From Cricetomys ansorgei (lineage: Eukaryota > Chordata > Mammalia > Rodentia > Nesomyidae): DNA of 64,000 nucleotides. The notes under the pieces were generated by a model. That model ran no database searches, was not told the DNA's origin, and saw only the letters and a list, made by a program, of their open reading frames with translations. The DNA lies in the NCBI GenBank assembly GCA_026225945.1, contig JAMJFZ010003624.1, positions 8,698,501 through 8,762,500 of the forward strand, read 5' to 3'. Positions within the stretch are counted from its first letter, which is position 1. Each line of letters begins with the position of its first letter. This document shows, one piece after another, positions 47,241 to 57,449 of this stretch. The position numbers and the translations under genes were made by a program.

Positions 47241-47949
47241 CCGTGTCTAAAATCCGAAAGACTGTAGCTAAACTTTTTATATCATAAGTATTTTAAAGCA
47301 GCTGCATGCATGTAATAGCAGACAAAGCAAGTGCAATTATCTCCCTTTTTAAGCAAGCTCAAATCTAAAATATGAAACTTAGTGTTGGTTTTATTTTAGA
47401 ACACTGCCCCTTGCTCCCGATTGTCAACATGTCTCTCTGTAGTCCACCTACCAGTTGTCAATATGTTGTACCCCTTTCTCTGCCCCAGTTACCGAATTGT
47501 TACAAAGCATTTATATGTCACAATATGAAAAACAATATTTTTCGGGGTAATCATTGGAAAACATAATTGGTTGAAAACAAATTGTATTTTCCTGTGAAAT
47601 AGTTAGATGCTCTAATTAGTTTATCCGATTTAGAAAGTTGGTGCTGTAGTTTGATGCGGAGTCTCCCCATGCAGGAAAGGCTCGGTCACCAGGGTGGGTC
47701 TATTGGGACGTGCTCTGCGCCTGTATTGGGAAGAACCTTGTTGTGTGTGTGGGGGGGGGGTGGCATTGTGGGACACCAACCCCTTGATCTCTCCGTTGTG
47801 TTTCCTGTCTATGAATGGAACAGTTTGTTTTGCCATATACTCTCCGACATTGCTACCTGGTGCCCTATAGGCCTACCCAGTCTTAGCCTGAAATCTCCAA
47901 AATTGCACCAGAAATCTTTTCTCTCTTTTTATTGTAATGCCCCACCTCT
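47241..47949. other. Unique intronic sequence
   Basis: G run at about 47750-47761. No exon or repeat recognised. Confidence 0.4.
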
Positions 47950-48068
47950 TCCTGTTTTGGAGGCAGGATCTTGCTATGTGGCCCAGGGTGGCCTTGAACT
48001 TACTGTTCTTCTGTCTCAGCTGAGATTAGAAGAGCTGAGATTACAGACATTAACCACAGGATCTAGCT
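47950..48068 (-). mobile_element. Old B1-like SINE
   Basis: 'ggaggcaggatcttgctatg', 'tggcccagggtggccttgaa' and 'gagattacagacattaacca'. Confidence 0.6.
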
Positions 48069-50317
48069 TTTCCTCTGTATATGCTACTCACATCAGGTTC
48101 TTTGTTACAGTGATGGAAGGCTCACTTGACTAACAGGCTTGCTCTTGTACAGTAGCTCTTACAGCCTGATTTAAAAAACAATCCAAACAAAACAAACAAA
48201 CAAAAATACAAAACAAAACAACAACAAAAATCCTCAGCTCTTTCTTGCTTTCTTTTCTTTGTCTTTCCAAGTCCGCCATCTTGGTTCAGGTTTCTGAAGC
48301 AAGGCTCAGGTACAACACACATCCCCCATTTCCCTTGTGTAGGATGTGTGGAAAGCAGAGTTCATCGCTGTTGTCTCCTCTCCCCTCTCCCCTGCTCTTC
48401 TAGTTCCCCAGGCCCCTGAGATGTCAGAACAGAGACATCCAGTCATTTAGTTCTGCCAGATGTCGAGGCAGCAGAAACCTCTCCCTGACTCATAACATTG
48501 GGTTAGGGTTTTGATCCCTCTCCTAAGCTCTCTCCCAGCCGTGTCACACTTTCCTGCTTCCTTCCCTTCCCACTGCCCTCCTTCTCAGCCAGTCTCTCAG
48601 TGGTGACTCTGAGGCATCTATTATACAGATTAATTGGTTCTAATTACTGCTGTCAACATGTCACGCCTCTTCTGTGAAGCTGCCAGGAGCTCCCTGCTTC
48701 CTATGGCAACAGATGTCATCGCTTCTCAAGCTCCAGGTCCTCCCGAACCCAGCTTGCTATATATATATATATATATACCTAGTCTCGTTTCCCTTTTCTC
48801 CCCGTGAGTCCCGAGGGCCCGGAGGCTTCTCTGAGCTTTCTCCCATGAGCCAGCCATGTTTCTTTTATGCTTAGGATCTGTCAGGTCCCAGCTGCGCACT
48901 TTCTCCCTGCCTGCTCACAAAGGCCAAGGCCAAGACTTTATTTCATCTTTAAGTTTCCCCCTGATGACTCCAGGGATAACCCCATGCACACTTGATCCAT
49001 CCCTACACATTCCTCTTGTGTCCTATGGTAGGACACGATAAAGGCCTCTCTTGCACAGTTCTCTTGTTTTTCCTTGATATTGTATTGTATTCCCATATAT
49101 ATATAGCATATATATAAATATATATGCTTATATATCTTCATATTTATATGTGTGTATGTATGCATATTTTGAAATGCTGCAGGAATCAGCCCAAGCTAGG
49201 TTTTGCTCTCCAAACAAGGGCTTTTATTTATATTTTTCTCATTTATTCTATTTTTTATGTACCTAATAATCAGCCAATAATCACTCCTACTTATTAGGTA
49301 TTTGTTGAGCTTCTCAAAGCTGTTGTTCAGAGCTACGGGCAGAATAGATATTCCCCAAATTAGCAGTTCGGGTCGGGTCAGGTGTTGGAATCACAGCACA
49401 GTGCTTCACTGTCTCCCGCATGTCAAGGGGACATGAGGCTGCTGTGTCCCGTGATCTCCAGGAACCCGCCTGCGGAGGAGCTGCGCTCACACCAACAGCT
49501 GGATCTGTGTGTGGATCAATGGCTCGGTGACGGGGGTGGGGGCTCTTCTAATGAAGACTAGGAGTCTTAGCGAGTGTGACTCAGGAAGGAACATTCACCC
49601 CATACTGAGAATTTTCGGCACACAATGTGAAACATGAACTAGCCTGGCTCCTTGCCCACTGCGCGTCCTTAGGCCAGCCATGAATGACCTTGGTGCTCTG
49701 CTTTCTGAAGTACTGGCACAATGCCCTAAGATTGAACCTGATCTTCCAAACAAGTTTTTAGAGCCCAATGGGTACTATATCTTCCTGCAAAATGTAGGTA
49801 CACTTCATGTATTCCTGTGTATTATTTGAGCAATCTGAGCTGCGCACTGAATTCGCCAGGGTCCCATCTTTCCAGGTAACCAACTCTGCACGAGCCAGCT
49901 GCACCGAGCGTGGTACTTTGGACCATTCCCTCCCTAAGGCACAGCTCCGACGGGAATTGCCCAGCTCGTAACCCTGAACTCATTTTACTTTAATGCCAGC
50001 GGGACTGATTCCACCTTTACAAAATGGTTTGCCCCCTCCCTGCTCTGGCACCGACAGGAATTGGCAGAGGTTCAGACAAAGGTGAAGTTGACAAGCCCTG
50101 GCACACTGTTTGAGCTCTGTACCTCTAAACTGAACCTCCTTGTTCACCTTATGTCCTGAATCCTTGTTCTGCCCAGAAATCTCACCCTTCCAGAAAGATA
50201 CATGAGACCCGTTTTCTTCCACAGTGTCTCCGACACACAGCAGAGCACCGTGCATCTCCCTTTAAGGAATGTAACCTGCCTGGAATCACTTTGGTGTCTT
50301 ATTTATAATCTTTTCAG
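48069..50317. other. Mostly unique intronic sequence before the first exon seen
   Basis: Holds an A/C-rich run at 48170-48230, (TA)10 at 48758-48777 and a TA-rich block at 49092-49165 with an AT palindrome at 49105-49128. The last 300 bp leads into the acceptor at 50317. Confidence 0.45.
49092..49165. repeat. TA-rich repeat with palindrome
   Basis: agcatatatat (49105-49115), aa, and its exact reverse complement (49118-49128) inside an imperfect TA/TG tract. Confidence 0.9.
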
Positions 50318-50474
50318 ATGGATGGAAGTCTGCTTAGTTGAAGAATTGCCGCCAACCACTGAACTGGAAGAAGGGCTCCGGAACGGAGTCTACCTCGCCA
50401 AGTTAGCCAAGTTCTTTGCCCCGAAAATGGTATCAGAGAAGAAGATCTATGACGTGGAACAGACGCGTTATAAG
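50318..50474 (+). CDS. Iqgap2: Iqgap2 internal exon, first half of CH domain (about residues 50-101)
   Basis: This exon encodes 52 complete codons of IQGAP2, a Ras GTPase-activating-like scaffold that binds Cdc42/Rac1, calmodulin and F-actin at the cell cortex. The translation starts WMEVCLVEELPPTTE, continues through GVYLAKLAKFFAPK and ends EQTRYK. It belongs to the N-terminal CH (actin-binding) domain. Recalled IQGAP1 differs here (WMEACLGED, LGNFFSPK), so IQGAP2 is the better match. The acceptor is a pyrimidine-rich stretch ending ttttcag at 50311-50317. The donor is gtaacc from 50475. The first base (A) completes an Arg codon begun in the upstream exon, so the upstream intron is phase 2. 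The 3' border is phase 0. Length is 157 nt. The open frame runs on past both borders, but the residues beyond them are not IQGAP-like. The ATG at 50318 is out of frame and is not a start. Confidence 0.95.
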
Positions 50475-50814
50475 GTAACCAACCAGGGAGCTAAATGCTT
50501 TTGGCTTCCAGCTAGATGCAGAAGTTTGATATCCTTTCCTCTCCCTCTTAAGGTTCGTGCTGTTTCTGTAAGGATTTGGGATGGGGGTGGCCTTGGTCTT
50601 TGGAGCCTGGTAACAGTCATTCCTGAGGCTGAAGCACTTTAAGAAAGAATGTGTTCTATTTCCAGACTGAGGCTGAGAGACCTGTGTTTGGGGGTCTCCA
50701 AAGGCTCCCCGTTATTCCTTCATGGAGGTGGTTTGTGACTTTATTAGTGTTGATGACTTAAGAGTCAGAGTGCACTCTGCTCCCCTTTTGCCACCAGCAT
50801 AGTTTACTGGTCCT

Positions 50815-51150
50815 TCGACTCTCGTGGAGGAGTCAAGTACTCAAAATAAACTCCTCTCTGAAGATTAATAGGCAGTTAGTGGTTTCTGGGAGAGGAAGAG
50901 ACTTGTTCTTCAGTAGCGGAGCCACTGGGAAGTTATCCATGTACCTTAACAGCCCCTCGCCCATGTTCCTGTATGTAACACTAGTTAGACACACAGGGTC
51001 ACAGACCAAAAACAAGACAAGAAAAAAAGGAGGGACCTGGCTGAGAAGAGGAAGGAGATCGGTTCGAGTGGGAGGGGACAAGAGAAGGGAATGGCGGCGA
51101 AAATAATTGAAATGCATCATATACTTGTACAATGTACAAGTTAGTCCGTG
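50815..51150 (+). mobile_element. L1 (Lx-like) 3' UTR
   Basis: 'ggtttctgggagaggaagag', 'agttatccatgtaccttaac', 'actagttagacacacagggt', a purine-rich block, then 'atgcatcatatacttgtac' follow the rodent L1 3' UTR order as recalled. Inserted 340 bp downstream of the first exon seen. Confidence 0.65.
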
Positions 51151-51346
51151 TAAATAACATACGTGGTTGTTAATGAAGCTTCATGAAACAAATATTCTTC
51201 GAACTTGTGGTCCTGAAGAATTGGGGCAGTGTAGCTAAAATGATGTTGTAAGGTCAGAGAGGAACCTTCTTCTATTTGGTGTTTAGAACAAAACAAACAA
51301 AAAAGCTAACCTTTTTGAGTGTAAGTGGTTTTAAGAATTTTTCTTG

Positions 51347-51509
51347 CCAGGTGGTGGTGACACACACCTGTAATTGAGAGGCAGAGACAGGTGGATCTCT
51401 GTGAGTTCGAGGCCAGCCTGGTCTACAGAGTGAGTTCCAGGACAGCCAAAGGTACAGCAGAGAAACCCTGCCTCGAAAAGCCAAAAAAAAAGAAAAGAAA
51501 AAGGAAAGC
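51347..51509 (+). mobile_element. B1 SINE with target-site duplication
   Basis: 'gccaggtggtggtgacacac', 'gagttcgaggccagcctggt' and a long A-rich tail. aagaatttttctt (51333-51345) is repeated at 51510-51522 with two changes. Confidence 0.9.
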
Positions 51510-51654
51510 AAGAAATTTTCTCATTTTGGGAAGAATCAGAAAAAAATGTCACTGCTACCTTTGTTGTGGAGGGGAGAGCAACAGTAGATAAAAACATTTT
51601 TATTTAAACGTGGAAGGAGTAAGATTAGGGAGACAAAATCATAGTAAATGCCTT

Positions 51655-51832
51655 TTTTGTTTGTTTGCTTGCTTGCTTGTTGTTTGTTTTTTGAGACAAG
51701 TTTTCTCTGTTGTAACCCTGGCTGTCCTGGAACTCACTCTGTAGACCAGGCTGGCCTCGAACTCACAGAGATCCACCTGCCTCTGCCTCCCGAGCCCTGG
51801 GATTAAAGGTGTGCGCCACCACTGCCTTGCAC
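51655..51832 (-). mobile_element. B1 SINE
   Basis: (GTTT/GCTT)n lead, 'gagacaagttttctctgttg', 'ctgtcctggaactcactctg', 'gaactcacagagatccacct' and 'gggattaaaggtgtgcgcca'. Well preserved. Confidence 0.92.
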
Positions 51833-52565
51833 AAATACCTGGCACAAATCTTATATTGAGCTTGTTCTTTCAGGAAGATTGGAAGTTTACAAATAAAATG
51901 CTATTTATTTTCTTTCAAGATCACAGTGGGGGGGAAAGGAGGGTAAATGACGTTAAATTGGCTGTAATTGTTCCCTCCTGTGTCATCTCATCATAGAAGA
52001 CACAGTAGCATGTTTCATAGGTGCAAACCCTGCCAGACCTCAGCTGAGGGAACCACCATCATGGCAGGTGCCATCCTGGACAGTGGAATCCCAAGTGTCT
52101 CATCCCGGGGGTTTTTATTGATACCTAGGCTCCTCAGGTGTACTATTGATACCACGTGCAGATCATGAGCAATCAGACATCTTTTACATAAAGCCAACAC
52201 CTGCAGACAACCCAAATGCCAAGGCCTAGGCAGCCCTTTTCCCAACAGTGCACAAAACAACCATTTTAAACATAACTAAAAATAAACTTCTGCATCGATT
52301 GGCCATGAATGTGTAACTGTGGAGGGTGGCCGATGATGAGTGGGGGTTCCTTACATTATTCTGTCTCCTTTATGTTCGAGTTCTTCCACTAAAATTAAGG
52401 GGAAACTGCAGACAGCAAGCTGAGAGGTTCCTTCCTACATTACAGCTGTATCTGTGGGAGCCAATTGAGAACGAGCAGTGTTCTGTTAGAGAAGATACCA
52501 TAGCTCTTCCACTACGAGTCAAGGGTTCAAAGCTCCTTGGAAACTTGGCAGTCGATCAGGCCTTT
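51833..52565. other. Unique intronic sequence
   Basis: No repeat or exon recognised. Confidence 0.4.
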
Positions 52566-52570
52566 TTTTC

Positions 52571-52660
52571 CTGTGTGTGTATGTGTGTGTGTGTGTTAGG
52601 CATACACGTATGTATGTGTTTTTGCATGTGTACAGGTGTAGATGGGGGCACATGCACATG
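52571..52660. repeat. Imperfect GT-rich repeat
   Basis: tgtgtgtatgtgtgtgtgtg followed by looser GT/GC-rich sequence. Confidence 0.8.
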
Positions 52661-52683
52661 TTTGTCAAGGCCTCAGTCATTCT

Positions 52684-52900
52684 CCACTTTTTTGAGGCAG
52701 AGTCTCTCACTGAAGCCAGAGCTCACCCATTCTGACTAGCTAGGTGGCTTGCCCCAGAAATCCCCTGTCATTCGTCCTCTCTGGTGCTGGGATTACAAGC
52801 ACGCTACAACATCTGTTTGATGTTTATGTAGGTTCTGGGGTCCAGACTCTGGTCCTGATACTTGCACATCAGATGCTTTATCTTTTTGACCTGGCTTTCC
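52684..52900 (-). mobile_element. B4-family-like SINE
   Basis: 'gaggcagagtctctcactga', 'agccagagctcacccattct', 'ggtgctgggattacaagcac', 'gttctggggtccagactctg' and 'cttgcacatcagatgcttta'. The same rodent repeat type as 54480-54690, a B1-like plus tRNA-like composite. Exact subfamily uncertain. Confidence 0.55.
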
Positions 52901-53594
52901 TCGTATTTAAAAAGTAGGACTACCGACTATGCTGAAAGATATTTTGGAAAATTGAAACTAATTTACATAAAGTACTTGAGACAAATGAGGCAATCACAAA
53001 TAGTGACTCTTATTAAGCTTTCATTGAATATTAATTTGCTTATGTTTTATAATTTCTAACAGCAATAAGAATACCTTTGATTTAGTAAACTATTCAGTTT
53101 TGCTCCTAGAAGGCAGGATGAGCCGGTCTTGTGAATGCGATTATACATCAGTGGGTGTTAATTATATGATGAAACATGCTCCAGTTATATTTTTTTTGCA
53201 TACTCATTTAAAATTAATGTGAAATAGATAGCATTCTATTAGGCATTACATGAGAAATGCAAGATAGTTTAAGGCTCTGTGTGGCTCATTATGCAATGCA
53301 ACTTCATGAAGCGGCCGACTGACTGGAACTGTAAAGAAGGAATAAAAGACACGGAAGAGCTGTTTTTGTTATGTAGAAAAGGGTCAGACGGCATTCCTTC
53401 CGAGTATTTACCTCTTGTACAAGGCCAGGATTAATATTAAAATTACAATTAATGTACACTAAAATTAGATCCAAGTTATAGGATGGTTTGTGCTTCCCTT
53501 TTTATATCTTCCAGGTTTCCTATAGAGATAGACATCTGTCACTAAAAAAAAAAAACAAACGAAAGGCATTTAGTCTTCTAAAGAATCCTGTGTG
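52901..53594. other. Repeat-free AT-rich stretch, candidate conserved element
   Basis: No SINE or L1. Contains attatgcaat (53288-53297, C/EBP or PAR-bZIP-like) and homeodomain-type attaat/aattaat cores at 53430-53456. No exon. Confidence 0.4.
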
Positions 53595-53758
53595 GAGCTG
53601 GGACATGGTGGTGCTGCCTGCAGTCCTAGCACTCGGGCTGGGGAAATGTCATAAGTTCAGGGCCAACCTAGGCCGCCTATCAAGTTTCAGGCCCACCAGA
53701 GCAACATAGTAAGACCTAGCCTCGAAAAGAAAAGAAAAAGAAACAAAGAAAAAAGGAG
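53595..53758 (+). mobile_element. Old B1-like SINE
   Basis: 'gagctgggacatggtggtgc', 'agtcctagcactcgggctgg', 'aacatagtaagacctagcct' and an A-rich tail. Confidence 0.6.
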
Positions 53759-54161
53759 ACAAAAGTAATAATAATTGTAACGTAAAATAGAAATCCTATC
53801 TAGTTTACCTGAAATCGCTAGACTTCTCATCCATGATTACCAGGATCTTGATACCAGGTGAGCATGAACTTGTGCACACGTGTTTCGAAACACCCCGAGG
53901 TGGGGGTAGACATTCCGTGATGTCTGAGATTCTAGGTCAGAATCCCCTTGAAGTGTGAACCGCAGAGACCAGTGTAGCCAGTCACAGATACCTAGGCTGT
54001 TGCTGACACAGTCCTTCTCTCGTGTCTGGGTTTGTTTTATATGGGCATCGATGACTGATCTTGGAGAAACGCAATTGAATCTGGTAATGAAAGCACATGT
54101 GGCAAATGACTCGCTTCTTGCGTGACCTCATGTTCCTTTTTCCTCCCTCCTATCCCGTTAG

Positions 54162-54239
54162 AAATCTGGCCTTCATTTTCGACACACCGATAACACCGTG
54201 CAGTGGTTGAGAGCTATGGAGGCCATTGGGCTGCCCAAG
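54162..54239 (+). CDS. Iqgap2: Iqgap2 internal exon, middle of CH domain (about residues 102-127)
   Basis: This exon is 78 nt, 26 codons, phase 0 at both ends. It reads KSGLHFRHTDNTVQW then LRAMEAIGLPK, the family's CH-domain core (IQGAP1 as recalled has GLHFRHTDNVIQWLNAMDEIGLPK). It joins in frame to the previous exon after EQTRYK. The acceptor lies at the end of a long T/C tract and reads cccgttag (AG at 54160-54161). The donor is a strong gtaagt from 54240. Because the length is a multiple of three, skipping would keep frame while removing 26 residues from the actin-binding fold. The preceding intron is 3687 bp and the following one 3866 bp. Confidence 0.96.
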
Positions 54240-54479
54240 GTAAGTAAGCTTCTGCCTCCCAGATGCTAAATGGAGAAGAAAAAGAGACAACGCGCAGAAC
54301 ACCTTGCCGTGAAAACTGGTTCGGCAGGCTGAGACATGTCTGTGCAGGCTTGAGAATATGGAAAGGCCTGCACAGGTTGACGTGTGGCAAGAACTCATAA
54401 TGAAGTAGGGCATAGCAACAGAGCAAACAGGTGAAAGTGTCAAGGTCAGAGCTGGCAATAGCTGGTGGTTGATTTGCCT

Positions 54480-54690
54480 CTCTTGCCTTTGCGGTGTATT
54501 GCAGGCTAGCTGGCCTGCGAACTTCCAGGCAATTCCCCTGTCTCTGCCTCCCATCTCACTCTCAGAGTGCTGGAATTACAGCTACATTCCACTTCATCTG
54601 ACTTCTTATGTGGTCTCCGGGAATCAAACTCTGGTCAGCAGGCTTGCATAGCTAGTATCTTTTACCCTCTGAGCCGTCTCCCTGGTCCAT
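54480..54690 (-). mobile_element. B4-family-like SINE
   Basis: 'ggctagctggcctgcgaact', 'agagtgctggaattacagct', 'ggtctccgggaatcaaactc' and 'cctctgagccgtctccctgg'. Begins about 240 bp after the middle exon. Confidence 0.55.
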
Positions 54691-55039
54691 ATGTTTCTTT
54701 TTATAATTATTATTATAAATCATGGTATCACTTTAAATTGGAAAGGTTAGAGGTTTGTAGCTGATGCTTCCGAAATAGACCTACCAAATAAAATTCAATC
54801 AGTAAGCCATTCAGCACTTGGTAAATTCGAAGAGAGAAGAAATAGACACGTGGAGAAATTACATTTGATGGAAATTATAGGACTCGTTTTATATCAGAAG
54901 GATTATGGAGTCACGGGAACTTTCAAAAATAGTTTGGTTCTGTGAATCCATCATTCAGCGTCCCTCAGTAACGACATTGTAGTAGCTGTAGTGCAATATT
55001 AGATAGAAATTTGAGTGTTTTGTGTGGGGTATTTTCTTT
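54691..55039. other. Unique AT-rich intronic sequence
   Basis: No repeat or exon recognised. Confidence 0.4.
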
Positions 55040-55182
55040 TCTTTCTTTTTTTTTTTTTTAAATGACAGGGTCTCTATGTAACCAAGGAAATCACCATATA
55101 GTCTCAAACTTGTGGAATCCTCCTGCCTCAGCTTCTGAACTGTGGAGTTCCCAGAACGTGCCACCCCCCACCCCCAGCTGCC
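55040..55182 (-). mobile_element. Old B1-like SINE
   Basis: T run, then 'gacagggtctctatgtaacc', 'gtctcaaacttgtggaatcc', 'tcctgcctcagcttctgaac' and a C-rich end. Confidence 0.6.
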
Positions 55183-55686
55183 ATTGGGGTGTGAATATAA
55201 ACTAAAACACTGGCTTTTATTCTTACACGTACTGGTTTGCAAGGGTGTAAGCGTGTTGTTGTGTGCAGTTGTGTCTCATGAGCGGACTCACATGCCCCCT
55301 GCCGCTCTCCAGACACGGTCCCCACAGGGAGATGTGCTTTTATCTTGCATCCCTCCCCGAGATTATCCCTGGCAGTCACTAAATGCTCTCCATCATCACC
55401 ATGTTTGTCATTTTGAGATTGGAGTATTATTGGGATCATACAGCGAGCAACCCTTTGGGGTCGGCTCTCTCGCTTAAGTGTGCTGTCCTTGAGATCTATC
55501 ACGTTTTCAGTTGTGTCAAGGGCTCAGGCCTTGGCTACTTTAAAGAAACGATTTATATGACGTCATCTTGAAGATGGGGGCAGGGGTGGGGGGGGAGAAG
55601 ATCAAAGGAATGAACCGACTTATAAAAACCCTTGTTATTGTTTTATTATTAAGCAGGATTTGCTGTTAAAAAATATCAACCATGTA
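55183..55686. other. Unique intronic sequence
   Basis: 'ttgagattggagtattattgg' near 55415 is faintly L2/LTR-like. Nothing assigned. Confidence 0.35.
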
Positions 55687-55767
55687 GGTGGGGAACGTAG
55701 CTCAGTGGTAAAGCTCTTGCCTAACATATGAGATCCTGGGCTCAATTCTCAAAACCACCACCACAGC
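55687..55767 (+). mobile_element. ID SINE
   Basis: 'gtggggaacgtagctcagtg', 'gtaaagctcttgcctaacat' and 'cctgggctcaattctcaaaa' match the tRNA-derived ID element with A-box and B-box-like segments. Confidence 0.75.
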
Positions 55768-55870
55768 CGGGGCCGGAGAGATGGTGTAGCTGTTGAGAAC
55801 ACTGGCTGCCCTTTCAGAGGACCCCGATTCAGTTCCCTGTACCCACCTAGTGGCATCTTTTCAGCATCTT
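55768..55870 (+). mobile_element. B2 SINE, 5' half
   Basis: 'ggggccggagagatggtgta', 'gctgttgagaacactggctg', 'cagaggaccccgattcagtt' and 'cccacctagtggc'. Truncated after about 100 bp and directly abuts the ID element. Confidence 0.7.
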
Positions 55871-57054
55871 TATACTCATGCCTGTTTTAGCTCAATCTCA
55901 TTTTCCTCAAAATTATCAACATTTAATTCACGCTGCCATTTTCAATCCTCCCCCCCGCAAAAAACAAAAACAAACATTAAACGCTACTCCCTTCTGAACA
56001 CTAGTTGCCACATAGAATTAGTTCATTTTGACTTATCAAACGCTACGTGAGGGCTTGGGTGGTAACAAGATTAATAAAGAGAGAACTTCAAATAGAACCT
56101 TTCTTGGGGAAGAAACATCTGGTCGGGACAGTTTCATGATGTGTGAAAGACTCGATCGAACCTCTCCGAAACTTGTGTTTTAACATTGACTTTCACCACC
56201 ACGAGGTCTTTGAAGATGGTATTACAAGGGCAAGAGACTATCCACGGCCCGAGCCGACGTTGTAGGGAGCTGCCACGAATGCCTTCATTCGTCAGTATTG
56301 AGTGTTTTACTCCCTCTGCGCTTAGCTTCACACGATGTGCTAGAGAAACGGAGTTGCACGCTACAGTCTGATGAACTATAAGTCGATCTCACCTCCTTGC
56401 TGCAGGAAGACGTTCCCTAAAGGATTTCCCAGGAGAAATATAAATGTAGAAGGTTCTTGTGTGAAGAGAGGGGCCTCTGGAGAGCTGGCCGGCAATACAG
56501 TGAGGTGTGAAGCAAGAGCAGTAGATGTTCTCTGCTTACACGGAACTGGAAACCCAGACACAGGCTTCTGAATGAAGAACCCTGTCTGTCTGACACCTTG
56601 ACAGCTGGAAAGGGCCTTGAAACTTGCCAGGCTGCAGATGTTTCTTTAAGGTGAACAGCAACTATACCGTACGTTATTACAGCCTGAGAAATGCTCTTGT
56701 CTCTATTTTGTCCAATGTCCAGTGGAAAAATTGCACTTGAGTATCAAAGTACTACCATACGGTACACGATTTAAATTGCGTTTTAGTGTCAAGTTGTATA
56801 AAATGTTTTCTGGAAGCAAGCGATGATGGTGTGCTTATCTTCATGTTAGAAACTTCAAGCCCAATTATTCATTGTTGGTTTTTTTTTTCTTCATGCTCAG
56901 AAATAAAGTTTGATGCCCCACTCTGAAATCTGTTTCTTATCAGGCATCTATTTAGATGAAAAAGCAGTGTAGATGTATATTTAAAAGCCTGGATATTCAA
57001 ACCGTCTGGTCGAGAAGTGCTAGACAATCGTCCAGGAGAAGAATCAGATGCCTG
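55871..57054. other. Unique intronic sequence
   Basis: No repeat or exon recognised. Several CpGs at 56140-56350. Confidence 0.4.
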
Positions 57055-57230
57055 GAAAATGCAGATGCTGGGAGTTCATTGCAGCGACAGGGAAAGCGCT
57101 GAAAGCCAAGTAAACATTCAGCCACAGCGAATGGCTAAGCTGTGGTTCCAAAACATGGAAGAATTATTGTACCCGTCAGAAATTATGTGCATACAGAATA
57201 ATAGAAGGGTGGAAAATATTCAGCTTCTAG
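57055..57230 (+). mobile_element. Possible ancient L1M fragment
   Basis: 'gtaaacattcagccacagcg' then 'aatggctaagctgtggttcc' recalls the end of L1M ORF2. Weak. Confidence 0.3.
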
Positions 57231-57296
57231 TGAGTCCTGTCAGGGGGTTTATGCTGTGCACCCACTGGTTTCACACACGCATGAATGTTTTCTAAA

Positions 57297-57442
57297 CCAG
57301 GTGGTGGTGGCGCACGCCTTTAATCCCAGCACTCCGGAGGCAGAGGCGGGTGGATCTCTGTGAGTTCAAGGCCAGCCTGATCTACTTGAGTTCTAGGACA
57401 GCAGAGTTACAACATAGAAAACCTATCTTGAAAAAAAAAAGT
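57297..57442 (+). mobile_element. B1 SINE with exact 11-bp target-site duplication
   Basis: 'ccaggtggtggtggcgcacg', 'cctttaatcccagcactccg', 'gagttcaaggccagcctgat' and an A-rich tail. tgttttctaaa occurs at 57286-57296 and 57443-57453 without a mismatch, so this is among the younger insertions here. Confidence 0.93.
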
Positions 57443-57449
57443 TGTTTTC

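Larger units (their letters stand above)
1..50317 (+). other. Iqgap2: Upstream intron of Iqgap2 (at least 50.3 kb, 5' end outside window)
   Basis: The first exon seen starts in the middle of a codon, so coding sequence lies 5' of it. I looked for the preceding coding segment (ending ...AYEYLCHLEEAKR in the family) and found nothing like it in 1-50317. The stretch is therefore read as intron, inferred from gene order rather than from transcript evidence. It holds only interspersed and simple repeats and unique non-coding sequence, itemised below. An independent non-coding RNA here cannot be excluded. Confidence 0.75.
50475..54161 (+). other. Iqgap2: Iqgap2 complete intron, 3687 bp
   Basis: GT-AG intron, phase 0 (donor gtaacc, acceptor cccgttag). 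It holds an Lx-like L1 3' end, a + strand and a - strand B1 pair, a GT-rich run, a B4-like SINE, a repeat-free AT-rich stretch at 52900-53590, and an old + strand B1. Confidence 0.92.

Noticed and set aside
50202..50642. Possible alternative first exon starting at the ATG at 50202
   Set aside because: The frame is open through the exon, but the residues before 50318 are not IQGAP-like and a good 3' splice site lies at 50317. Treated as intron read-through.
55687..55767. tRNA gene
   Set aside because: Has A/B-box-like parts but lacks an acceptor stem and anticodon arm. It is an ID SINE.
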